Positions 1-6,366 of a stretch of DNA of 21,260 bases are shown one piece after another (the stretch's first letter is position 1; each line of letters begins with the position of its first letter). The position numbers and the translations under genes were made by a program. Under the pieces are notes generated by a model, which saw only the letters and a list, made by a program, of their open reading frames with translations, was not told where the DNA came from and searched no databases. The stretch is from DASVSE01 sp036399715 (GTDB taxonomy: Bacteria > Bacteroidota > Rhodothermia > Rhodothermales > Rubricoccaceae), in the NCBI GenBank assembly GCA_036399715.1, contig DASWMO010000021.1:1-21260 (forward strand), in the 5' to 3' direction.

Positions 1-410
1 GTCACCCGCGCCTCGGGGCCCGTTCCGCCGACGCGCGGCGCGAGCGTCTCACGGTAGACACCTCCCCGGATCAGAACCGCGTCGCCGGGCCGAAGCGCGC
101 CGAGGGCAGCGGCCCGCGCGAGCGTCCGCCACGGGCGCGCGGCCGAGCCGTCTGCGCGGTCGTCGCCGCTCCGTCTGTCCACGACGAAGGTGCGTCCTCC
201 CGGCGCGGCGTAGGCCGAGAGCGCCGGCCAGCATTCGGCCTCCACGCGGGCCTCGCCGGGCGGGCAGGCGGGCAGCGGCTCAGCCGGACCGAAGGAGGAC
301 ACGGCAGCGGTCACGGTGCCGCCGGGCACGACGATCTGGACCGGCGCGGCGCGGCCCTCGCATCCTGCGGCGACCACGAGCAGGAGGAAAGCGGCAGCGG
401 CGCGCGTCAT
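1..410 (-). CDS. Parallel beta-helix (DUF1565-like) lipoprotein, N-terminal part only
   Basis: The reading frame starts at the ATG at 410 and is open to the left window edge, so only the first 136 residues are visible. Residues 1-17 form a short basic and hydrophobic signal ending AAGC, a lipoprotein-type signal with Cys17 as the probable lipidated residue. The Ala at position -3 is less usual than Leu or Val. Around residues 75-130 the pattern FVVDRRSGDDRADGS, then PWRTLARA, then PGDAVLIRGGVYRE is typical of the N-terminal cap of right-handed parallel beta-helix proteins (DUF1565/pectate-lyase-like). These often bind or cleave polysaccharides. The start overlaps the stop of the upstream PIG-L gene by ATGA, so it is the last visible gene of the sugar operon. 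A surface-anchored glycan-binding or glycan-degrading role is inferred. The catalytic part lies outside the window. Confidence 0.8.
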   Translation of the reverse strand, partial: MTRAAAAFLLLVVAAGCEGRAAPVQIVVPGGTVTAAVSSFGPAEPLPACPPGEARVEAECWPALSAYAAPGGRTFVVDRRSGDDRADGSAARPWRTLARAAALGALRPGDAVLIRGGVYRETLAPRVGGTGPEARV

Positions 411-1069
411 CGCCAGACGAGCTTGGGGCAGTCGAACGCCTCGGCGTAGCGGGCCTGCGCCTCGACGCCGCGGACGCGCATGAGCCCGAGGAACGTTTCG
501 GCGTCGAACCAGGGCTTGCTGGCCTGGCTCGGGAAGTGGCGCCCGAGGAGGTCTGCCTTGCGCGCAGCGGTCTCGGCGTCGAGTGCGACGTAGGCGTTCG
601 GGCGGCCGAGGTCGCCGTCCCACTTGGGGATCTCGTAGGCCGCGATCTGCGGGGCGCCGCGGAACGTCTGCCACGTCGCCCGCGCGGCGGCGCGGTGGTC
701 CTGGTGGGCGTCGTCGAGGCGGTGCGTCAGCACGAGGTCCGCAGGTTCGGCGTCGCGGAGCGACCGGAGCGCGTCGCGGAGCGCCTCGGCGTCCTGCGGA
801 AAGAGGCCGTCGCGGAGTGCGTGGACGTCGACGGTTGCGCTCGCGGCACCACTCAGGAAGGCCGCTGCGCTCGACCGGGCCTCGGCCTCGCGCTCCGTTC
901 CACCGCCCGAGAGGACGGCCCAGCGAACGTGCACGTGCGGGCGCTCGGCGAGCAGGCGCAGGACGGTCCCGCCGGCGCCAATCTCGATGTCGTCCGCATG
1001 CGCGCCGAGGCACACGAGCCGCAGCGGGTGCGCCGCGTCACGGCCGAGACGGTCGGGGAGCGCGAACAC
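407..1069 (-). CDS. PIG-L/LmbE family N-deacetylase
   Basis: A 220-residue protein. I chose the GTG at 1069 because it shares its G with the TAG stop of the upstream gene (TAGTG) and because the family motif begins shortly after; the longer ATG-started frame would overlap that gene heavily. Residues 23-31 read AHADDIEIG, the zinc-binding motif usually written AHPDDxExG. By analogy with MshB/LmbE, His24 and Asp27 would be zinc ligands and Asp26 the general base. The second motif DAHQDH (120-125) supplies the third ligand, His125. The Pro of the first motif is replaced by Ala. Family members remove N-acetyl groups from sugars such as GlcNAc conjugates. Next to a sugar nucleotidyltransferase and an aminotransferase, this one probably deacetylates an amino-sugar intermediate. 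The substrate is not known. Confidence 0.9.
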   Translation of the reverse strand: MFALPDRLGRDAAHPLRLVCLGAHADDIEIGAGGTVLRLLAERPHVHVRWAVLSGGGTEREAEARSSAAAFLSGAASATVDVHALRDGLFPQDAEALRDALRSLRDAEPADLVLTHRLDDAHQDHRAAARATWQTFRGAPQIAAYEIPKWDGDLGRPNAYVALDAETAARKADLLGRHFPSQASKPWFDAETFLGLMRVRGVEAQARYAEAFDCPKLVWR

Positions 1070-1893
1070 TAGCCGAACGTCAGCGGCTCGCCGGCGAGGC
1101 CATCGCCGGACCAGCCGTGGCGCGGCTTCCAGACCTCCCACGGGGCGTCGCCCCGGAGGAAGATGTCTTCGAGCAACTGCTTCTCCTTGAAGGTGTCCAT
1201 GCACGCCCAGAAGCCGTCATGGCGGACCATCCCGAGATCTTCGGCGGCGCGCATGCGCTGCGCGGGCGCGTCGAGCAGGTCCTCGCCGGGGCGCAGGTAG
1301 TCGAACACGCGCTGGTTCATCACGAAGAAGCCGCCGTTGATGCGAAGCCCGATCTCGGAGACGTGCTGGACGTCCGTCACGCACCCCTTCTCGTCGGCGA
1401 CGACGACGTGGCTCGTGTAGTTCGGCTGGACGCCGAGGAATGTCGCGGCGCGGCCCGAGGCCTGCGCCTCGGCGATGACGGCGTCGAGGGGCGCGTCGGT
1501 GACACCGTCGGCGTAGTTGGCGAGAAACCACTCGTCGTCACCGAGGAACGGCCGCACCGCGGCGAGGCGCTCGCCGACGGTCGCCTCGAAGCCCGTATCG
1601 ACGAACGTGATGCGCCAGTCGTGGATGTCGGACCGGAGCAGCTCGACGTCTCGCCCGCCGGTCATCACGAAGTCGTTCGAGACCGTCTCGTCGTAGTCGA
1701 CGAAGTAGCGCTTGATGTGGTCCGCGCCGTGGCCGAGGCACAGGATAAAATCCGTGTGGCCGTGGTGGGCGTAGTACTTCATGACGTGCCACAGGATCGG
1801 CCGGTAGCCGACGGTCACCATGGGCTTGGGGAGCACGCCCGAGTGGTCGCGGATTCGGGTCCCCTGGCCGCCGCAGAACAGGACAACTTTCAT
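1069..1893 (-). CDS. rfbF: Glucose-1-phosphate cytidylyltransferase-like sugar nucleotidyltransferase
   Basis: A 274-residue protein, close to the length of known glucose-1-phosphate cytidylyltransferases (about 257). The N-terminal nucleotide-binding signature GGQGTRIRDHSGVLPKPMV (residues 8-26) is followed by PILWHVMKYY and a YADGVTD motif that matches the YGDGVxD of the family and probably holds a metal-binding Asp. INGGFFVMN and the C-terminal MDTFKEK also match RfbF/DdhA. The enzyme would join CTP and a sugar 1-phosphate to give a CDP-sugar, the first step to CDP-dideoxyhexoses and related sugars. The usual next enzyme, CDP-glucose 4,6-dehydratase, is not in the window, so the exact sugar is open. 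The start overlaps the upstream aminotransferase stop (ATGA) and the stop overlaps the PIG-L start. The gene symbol is assigned from family resemblance. Confidence 0.85.
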   Translation of the reverse strand: MKVVLFCGGQGTRIRDHSGVLPKPMVTVGYRPILWHVMKYYAHHGHTDFILCLGHGADHIKRYFVDYDETVSNDFVMTGGRDVELLRSDIHDWRITFVDTGFEATVGERLAAVRPFLGDDEWFLANYADGVTDAPLDAVIAEAQASGRAATFLGVQPNYTSHVVVADEKGCVTDVQHVSEIGLRINGGFFVMNQRVFDYLRPGEDLLDAPAQRMRAAEDLGMVRHDGFWACMDTFKEKQLLEDIFLRGDAPWEVWKPRHGWSGDGLAGEPLTFG

Positions 1894-3338
1894 GGGCTCG
1901 GTGCGGGTGAGTGGAGGGAATAAACGGGCGCGACGGGCGCCGGGTTAGAGAAGGTGCGGGCGGGGGTCGGCGCAGCAGAATCCGCCGTGCCGGGCGCCGT
2001 CCAGACGGTTCCGCTCGTCCGCCGGATGGCGGGCTGGACGGGCCGGCCGACGCCGAAGGGCTCGACCGAGCCGGCGTCGAGGGCGTCGCAGTAGACGCGG
2101 CACGCGGCGGCGAAGGCGTCGACGGTCTCGTCGATGGCATCGTCGTCGTGGGCGGCCGAGACGACAAAGCTCGGGCCGAGAATGCCGCGCCGTGTAAGCT
2201 CTTGGAGCATCAGCGTGCGGTAGGGCTGACTCGGGCGGCCAGCGGCGTCGGCCGTCGTAAAGACGAGGTTGGAGTCGCGCCCGGCGACACCGACGAACCC
2301 GCCGACGCCGGTGGCCGTGATGGCCTCCTCGGCGCCGCGGCGGAGGCGCGCCCCGGCCCGCTCCATCGCGCCGACCGGGTCGTCGTCGCGGGCGATCGTC
2401 ATCGCGGCGACGGCCGCGGCGAGCGCGTGCGTCTCGGCGCCATGCGTGGACGAGAGCAGAAAGACGCGGTCGCGGTCGGTCGTCATCCCGCCGAGGTCCA
2501 TCAAGTCCGCGCGGCCGGCGAGGGCGCTCACGGAGAAGCCGTTGGCGAGGGCCTTGCCGAAGGTCGAGAGGTCCGGCGTGATGCCGTAGAGGCCCTGTGC
2601 GCCCGAGGCGTGCCAGCGGAAGCCGGTGATCATCTCGTCGAGGACGAACACGACGCCGCGCGCGTGGCACAGCGCCTGCACGGCCCGGAGGTAGTCCGTC
2701 GGGTCGTCGGCACCGCGCGTGGCCTCCATCACGACGCAGGCTACGTCGTACTGGTCGAGGACGGCGGCGAGCGCGTCGATGTCGCCGTAGGGAAACGCGA
2801 CGGTGAGGTCTCGGACAGCCTGCGGGATGCCGGCGTCCATGTCGGTCGTCCCGATAAACCAGTCGTCCTGGCTCAGGAACGGGTGGTCGATGCAGACGGC
2901 GACCGTGTCGCGGCCCGTCGCAGCGCGGGCGAGCTTGACGGCGGCGGTCGTGGCTGAGGAGCCGTCCTTGCAGAACTTGACCCGCTCGGCGCCCGAGATG
3001 AGCCCGAGAAAGGTCTCGGCTGCCTCGCGTTCGATGGACGCGGGCCGCGAGAAACCGACGCCGCGGGCGAGCCACTCGGCGGCGGCGGCCGTCACGCGGG
3101 GCTCAGCGTGGCCGAGCGTGACCGCCCGCAAGCCCATCCCGTACTCGATATATCGGTTGCCGTCGAGGTCCACGACGCGGCAGCCATGCCCGCGGGCGAT
3201 CACGACGGGCATCGCCTCGGGCATCTGGTCGTCGCCGCGGGCATACGTGTGCGCGCCGCCGGGGACGAGGCGGTGCATCGCGGCCTGGTGCGCGCGCGAG
3301 CGGGCCCAGCGAGCGGAGTCGGGCGGCGTGTAGCTCAT
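1890..3338 (-). CDS. Class-III PLP aminotransferase, glutamate-1-semialdehyde aminomutase family
   Basis: A 482-residue protein. The ATG at 3338 overlaps the preceding stop (ATGA); the frame is open further upstream but only inside the neighbouring gene. The fold-type I markers are in order: VPGGAHTYARGDDQMP (25-40), KDGSSATTAAVKLARAATGR (124-143), VLDEMITGFR (232-241, Asp234 expected to hold the PLP pyridine nitrogen) and TFGKALANGFSV (259-270, Lys262 expected Schiff-base lysine). The usual NSGTEA of HemL is replaced by KDGSSA. As far as I recall this is typical of the subfamily found in polysaccharide clusters, so this is probably not the heme-pathway HemL. Homology should end near residue 441 (GRPVQPAIRR). 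The last 41 residues, rich in Ala, Pro, Ser and Thr, have no counterpart I recognise. It probably transfers an amino group to or from a sugar-like substrate; this is inferred from its neighbours. Confidence 0.87.
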   Translation of the reverse strand: MSYTPPDSARWARSRAHQAAMHRLVPGGAHTYARGDDQMPEAMPVVIARGHGCRVVDLDGNRYIEYGMGLRAVTLGHAEPRVTAAAAEWLARGVGFSRPASIEREAAETFLGLISGAERVKFCKDGSSATTAAVKLARAATGRDTVAVCIDHPFLSQDDWFIGTTDMDAGIPQAVRDLTVAFPYGDIDALAAVLDQYDVACVVMEATRGADDPTDYLRAVQALCHARGVVFVLDEMITGFRWHASGAQGLYGITPDLSTFGKALANGFSVSALAGRADLMDLGGMTTDRDRVFLLSSTHGAETHALAAAVAAMTIARDDDPVGAMERAGARLRRGAEEAITATGVGGFVGVAGRDSNLVFTTADAAGRPSQPYRTLMLQELTRRGILGPSFVVSAAHDDDAIDETVDAFAAACRVYCDALDAGSVEPFGVGRPVQPAIRRTSGTVWTAPGTADSAAPTPARTFSNPAPVAPVYSLHSPAPSP

Positions 3339-4702
3339 GGCAGCGGGGCGCCGGCCTCGGCGGGCGCGAGCAGGTCGGCGGCGATGAGGCGGTCGGCCGC
3401 GTTGCGGATGACGCCGAACGGCAGGCCGCTGCGCTCGGCGGTGTCGAGGAGCGAGTGCTCGCCGTCGGCGAGGGCAAGTGTCCACGAGAGCGCGGCCTGC
3501 GCCTGGGGCGGGACCGCGATGCCGCCGATGGGCGCGTAGAGGCCGCGGCGGCCGAGCTGCGGCTCGCCGAACGGCGCGAGGCTGCGGTAGCGGGCGTCGC
3601 CGTCGAGGACGGCGAGCGTGTCGCGGAGGACAGCGAGCGAGCCCGCGAGCGATTCGGGCCGCACGAGCGACAGACTGTCGCCCGACGTGTGGTACTCGGG
3701 GTACTCGCCGTGCGGCGTCCGCGTGAGGCGCCCGACGGGCAGACTGATCCCCGGTGAGCCGAACTGGCGCTCGTCGTAGCCGTCGGGCGTCCACGGGCGG
3801 ACGGCGAGCGGCTGTCCGGCGTCCCGAAGGGCTACGGCTACGGCGCGGTCGACGGCGAGAGGCGCCGTTAGCGTGCCGCGGCGCGTCTGTTTGTAGGTGA
3901 AGCCGCCGGCGTCGCCGAGGTTGGCGAGGACGAGGCCGTGGCGCACGCGGCGTTCGGGATTGCGAGCGAGCCACGCGATGGCGCCGAGCGTGCCGGGCGC
4001 GAAGAGGACGCGGAGGGTGTGACGGCGGCGCGGGCCCGCCGCGCGCTCGGCCGCGAGGACCGCCGCGACGGCGAGGGCGCTCGCGTTGTCGTTGGCGAGC
4101 GCCGGGTGGCAGGCGTGCGCCGAGATCAAGATCTCGTCCTCAGTCTCGCCCGGCACGACGGCCTCGCCGTAAGTCAGATGTCCGTCGAACAGATCAGCGT
4201 CTATCACAACCTCGGCCTCGCCGCGCTCGCCGAGTTCGGCCGCCATCGCCTCCAGGTCGGTGTGGGCGAGGCAGAAGCCCCACGTCGGCGCGTAGTATGC
4301 CGTGCGGTACGGGACAAGGTCGGGCTGCCCGGGGAGCGAGTGCAGGTACGGGCGCAGCGCGTCCATCGTCATCCGCGCGCGGACGGGCCGGCTGTACTGG
4401 ACGAGGTGCAGTGGACTCGCGACCCAGTCTGCCACGCGGCGGCCCGACGGAAGCGTGAGGTGCGCCTCGCGGACGCGCCACTCGGGCGGGATCGTCCAGT
4501 CGAAGACGGCCTCGCCGGTCGGGACTTCGGTCACAGCGAGAGGCACGATCTCTCCCAGGCGCGCGAGCGTCGCGCGGAGACCGTCCCCGGTGAGGCACCG
4601 GCGCAGCGGCAGCAGGTCCGCGACGAGCGCGTGCAGTCGCGCCCCGGCGTCGAGGGTCGGGTGCGCGGTGGCCGGAACGGGGGGCAGCATGGCGGGGGGC
4701 AT
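3335..4702 (-). CDS. DUF4910 aminopeptidase-like protein with C-terminal winged-helix domain
   Basis: A 455-residue protein. The N-terminal region (about 20-175) resembles the DUF2172 insert and leads into an M28-like core with ISAHACHPALANDN (193-206; His199 and Asp205 are likely metal ligands), NLGDAGG (261-267) and EYHTSGD (336-342; His338 probable ligand). Residues about 390-450 look like the winged-helix tail of this family. The stretch VLFAPGTLGAI (232-242) sits roughly where M28 peptidases carry catalytic Glu residues and has none, so peptidase activity is uncertain. Proteins of this family often lie in surface-polysaccharide gene clusters, which fits the four genes downstream. It is the first gene of the operon. 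The ATG at 4702 lies just after a -7-like element; the ATG at 4690 is an alternative start. Confidence 0.83.
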   Translation of the reverse strand: MPPAMLPPVPATAHPTLDAGARLHALVADLLPLRRCLTGDGLRATLARLGEIVPLAVTEVPTGEAVFDWTIPPEWRVREAHLTLPSGRRVADWVASPLHLVQYSRPVRARMTMDALRPYLHSLPGQPDLVPYRTAYYAPTWGFCLAHTDLEAMAAELGERGEAEVVIDADLFDGHLTYGEAVVPGETEDEILISAHACHPALANDNASALAVAAVLAAERAAGPRRRHTLRVLFAPGTLGAIAWLARNPERRVRHGLVLANLGDAGGFTYKQTRRGTLTAPLAVDRAVAVALRDAGQPLAVRPWTPDGYDERQFGSPGISLPVGRLTRTPHGEYPEYHTSGDSLSLVRPESLAGSLAVLRDTLAVLDGDARYRSLAPFGEPQLGRRGLYAPIGGIAVPPQAQAALSWTLALADGEHSLLDTAERSGLPFGVIRNAADRLIAADLLAPAEAGAPLP

Positions 4703-4707
4703 CGGGC

Positions 4708-4715
4708 CAAATATC
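4708..4715 (-). promoter_or_regulatory. Candidate Bacteroidota-type -7 element for the sugar operon
   Basis: On the minus strand the sequence GATATTTG matches the Bacteroidota -7 consensus TAnnTTTG at five of six fixed positions. A TTTAG lies 18 bases upstream, near the expected -33 position. Transcription would begin within a few bases of the ATG at 4702, giving a nearly leaderless message. This comes from pattern matching only. Confidence 0.35.
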
Positions 4716-4804
4716 GGCCTCGGCGACCGCTTCTAAACCCCGTCCCGACGAACGCCAGCGGCGGGCGGCAGCGGCTTAGACCCGCGTCGGGGAATCCCGC
4801 AACC

Positions 4805-4819
4805 TGCCGGCGTCCGGCA
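4805..4819. promoter_or_regulatory. Dyad symmetry TGCCGG-CGT-CCGGCA in divergent intergenic region
   Basis: A perfect 6-bp inverted repeat with a 3-base centre lies in the 186-bp gap between the divergent sugar operon (start 4702) and the DUF4142 lipoprotein gene (start 4889). It could be an operator acting on either promoter. In DNA this GC-rich, a dyad of this size can also arise by chance. Confidence 0.25.
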
Positions 4820-4888
4820 ACCCCTCCCTCGGACAGGTGTGCTAGACGGGCCACGCGGTGGCTCCCATCTCACCTCCCTCTTCCTCCG

Positions 4889-5419
4889 ATGCGCCTCTCC
4901 CTTCTCCTCCTCGCCGTCCTCTCACTGTCGGCGTGCAGCACGATGGGCCAGATGGCCGGCCCGATGGCCGCCACTGCCACTCTCAGCGACCCCGAAATCC
5001 TCCGCGTTGCGATGACCTCCAACGAAGGCGAGATCATCACGAGCCAGGCCGTCGTGGGCGAGACCCAGAACGCCGAAGTCCGCCAGTTCGCCCAGGACAT
5101 GATCGCGATGCACACCCGGCTCAACGAGCAGGGCATGGCCCTCGGGATTCCCCCGCGCGAGAACCAGGTCTCTGCGTCGATGACCCAGAACGCGGCCGGC
5201 CAGGCCGGCAAGATCGGCGCGGCGAGCGGGACGGCGCAGGACATGATGTACATCGACACGCAGGTGACGCTCCATGGGCACACGCTGACGATGCTCGACA
5301 ACGTGCTCATCCCGAACGCCGACGATGCCCGGCTGAAGGCGTATCTCACGACCGCCCGGCCCATGGTGGAGGAGCACCTCCGCCGCGCCCAGCGGATCCA
5401 ACACTCCATGATGCGCTAA
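4889..5419 (+). CDS. DUF4142 domain lipoprotein
   Basis: A 176-residue protein. Residues 1-16 are a lipoprotein signal peptide with a clear lipobox LSAC (Cys16 lipidated). The mature part has long helical segments with the DUF4142 pattern: EGEIITSQAVVGETQNAEVRQFA-type text around residues 50-70, then AQDMIAMHTRLNEQ, and a C-terminal TTARPMVEEHLRRAQRIQ. The family is a predicted ferritin-like four-helix bundle of unknown function, common in the envelopes of proteobacteria and Bacteroidota. The ATG at 4889 is preceded by a pyrimidine-rich leader and no Shine-Dalgarno sequence. The in-frame region upstream overlaps the opposite-strand operon and is not used. A strong hairpin follows 22 bases after the stop. 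The gene is monocistronic, divergent from the sugar operon and convergent with the SIMPL gene. Confidence 0.87.
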   Translation: MRLSLLLLAVLSLSACSTMGQMAGPMAATATLSDPEILRVAMTSNEGEIITSQAVVGETQNAEVRQFAQDMIAMHTRLNEQGMALGIPPRENQVSASMTQNAAGQAGKIGAASGTAQDMMYIDTQVTLHGHTLTMLDNVLIPNADDARLKAYLTTARPMVEEHLRRAQRIQHSMMR

Positions 5420-5441
5420 GCTCAGACGACGGTTGCTGAAG

Positions 5442-5477
5442 CGAGGGCGCGCTCGGGAAGTCTCGAGCGCGCCCTCG
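5442..5477. terminator. Shared hairpin between convergent DUF4142 and SIMPL genes
   Basis: A perfect 14-bp stem (CGAGGGCGCGCTCG pairing with CGAGCGCGCCCTCG) with an 8-base loop lies in the 79-bp gap between convergent stop codons at 5419 and 5499. It has no real U-tract on either side. Position and strength suggest a bidirectional transcription stop. Confidence 0.7.
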
Positions 5478-5498
5478 TCGCGTCTGGACGTGCCGGCG

Positions 5499-6245
5499 TC
5501 AGTCCGCCTCGTAGACCACGATCACGCGGGCTGACTCAACGTGCTCGCCCGAGCCGCCACCCATCATCCCACCCATCATCGCCGCGACGCGGTCGGCGCC
5601 GGGGGTGGGGCCCGAGAAGAACATCGTGCCTGTCACGCCGCCCTCGGTCACACTCAACATGCGCCCGACGCGGACGCCGGACACCTCGGCCGCGAGGTCG
5701 GCGCGGCGGCGGGCGTCACGGACGGCCTCGCGGAGGGCCGTCTCGCGAAGGGCCGTCACGTCGCGGCGCTCGAACGACACGACGACGGAGCGCATCTGCG
5801 TCGTCAGCGCGTCGTCGCCTTCGCGCGAGGCGAGCTGCCCGACGAGGCCATCGACGGCGTCGAGGTCGTCGACCTCGGCCGTGACGGCGCGTGTGACGCG
5901 GACGACCTCCCCGCCCGAATCGTCGGGGCGGAAGCCTGGCCCGTCCTCCTCGTCGTCGCCAACTGCGACGCGGTCCAGCGTAACCCGCGCGTCGGGCACG
6001 CCGGCGTCGCGGAGCAGGGCCTGCACGCGCGCGACCTCGGTCTCGTGGAGCCGCAGCGCCTCGTCGAGCGTCGCGCCTTCGGTGACGACCTGAAAGCGGA
6101 GGCGGGCGTGGTCCGCCGCGGCCGTCGCCTCGCCCTGGCCCTGGACGGTGATGGTGCGGGGGCCAATCGGGGCCGGCGTGAGCGAGAGCGTCTGGGCGGA
6201 CGCCACGCCCGAGACGAGCAGAAGGGCGAGAAGGAGGCGAGGCAT
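5499..6245 (-). CDS. SIMPL (DUF541/YggE-like) domain periplasmic protein
   Basis: A 248-residue protein. The ATG at 6245 gives a clean Sec signal peptide (basic PR, hydrophobic core, ASA cleavage site before Gln18); the longer frame from 6314 would put the signal inside the protein. The mature part starts with the SIMPL hallmark RTITVQGQGEA-type strand (about residues 30-41). It continues with RLRFQVVTEG, LDEALRLHETEVARVQALLRDAGV, a VVSFERRDV segment and LREAVRDARRRADLAAEVSGVRVGRMLSVTEGG-type text, the order seen in YggE. A Met/Gly-rich loop (AAMMGGMMGGG, about residues 218-229) is unusual and could bind metal or be flexible. YggE-like proteins lie in the periplasm and are linked to oxidative-stress tolerance, but no precise reaction is known. 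The gene follows asnS on the same strand after 121 bases. Confidence 0.85.
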   Translation of the reverse strand: MPRLLLALLLVSGVASAQTLSLTPAPIGPRTITVQGQGEATAAADHARLRFQVVTEGATLDEALRLHETEVARVQALLRDAGVPDARVTLDRVAVGDDEEDGPGFRPDDSGGEVVRVTRAVTAEVDDLDAVDGLVGQLASREGDDALTTQMRSVVVSFERRDVTALRETALREAVRDARRRADLAAEVSGVRVGRMLSVTEGGVTGTMFFSGPTPGADRVAAMMGGMMGGGSGEHVESARVIVVYEAD

Positions 6246-6246
6246 C

Positions 6247-6348
6247 AGGGTGGAAGGGTGAAACGGGTGAAGGATGAAAGGGCGAACGTTGGGAGCACAG
6301 AGTGTGGCGGGCAAAGAGGACGTCGTTCCCTTTCTCCCCTTCCACCCT
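6247..6348. repeat. Imperfect inverted repeat filling the SIMPL-asnS gap
   Basis: The arms AGGGTGGAAGGG (6247-6258) and CCCTTCCACCCT (6337-6348) are perfect complements over 12 bp. Just inside them, 6276-6288 pairs with 6324-6334 with a two-base bulge. The structure spans nearly the whole gap between the asnS stop and the SIMPL start. It could end asnS transcription or form a structured SIMPL leader. The GGGTGGAA core also recurs in the array upstream of asnS. Confidence 0.5.
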
Positions 6349-6366
6349 CCAACCCGGCCACCCGAT

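Noticed and set aside
583..1923. Long plus-strand ORF opposite the nucleotidyltransferase and PIG-L genes
   Set aside because: Its product is Arg/Gly/Ala-rich without domain signals and lies antisense to two well-supported genes. GC-rich coding DNA often leaves the opposite frame open.
1945..3075. Alternative minus-strand frame inside the aminotransferase
   Set aside because: It is an Arg-rich shadow frame. The other frame holds all PLP motifs. It was kept only as evidence for a possible frameshift near the gene end.
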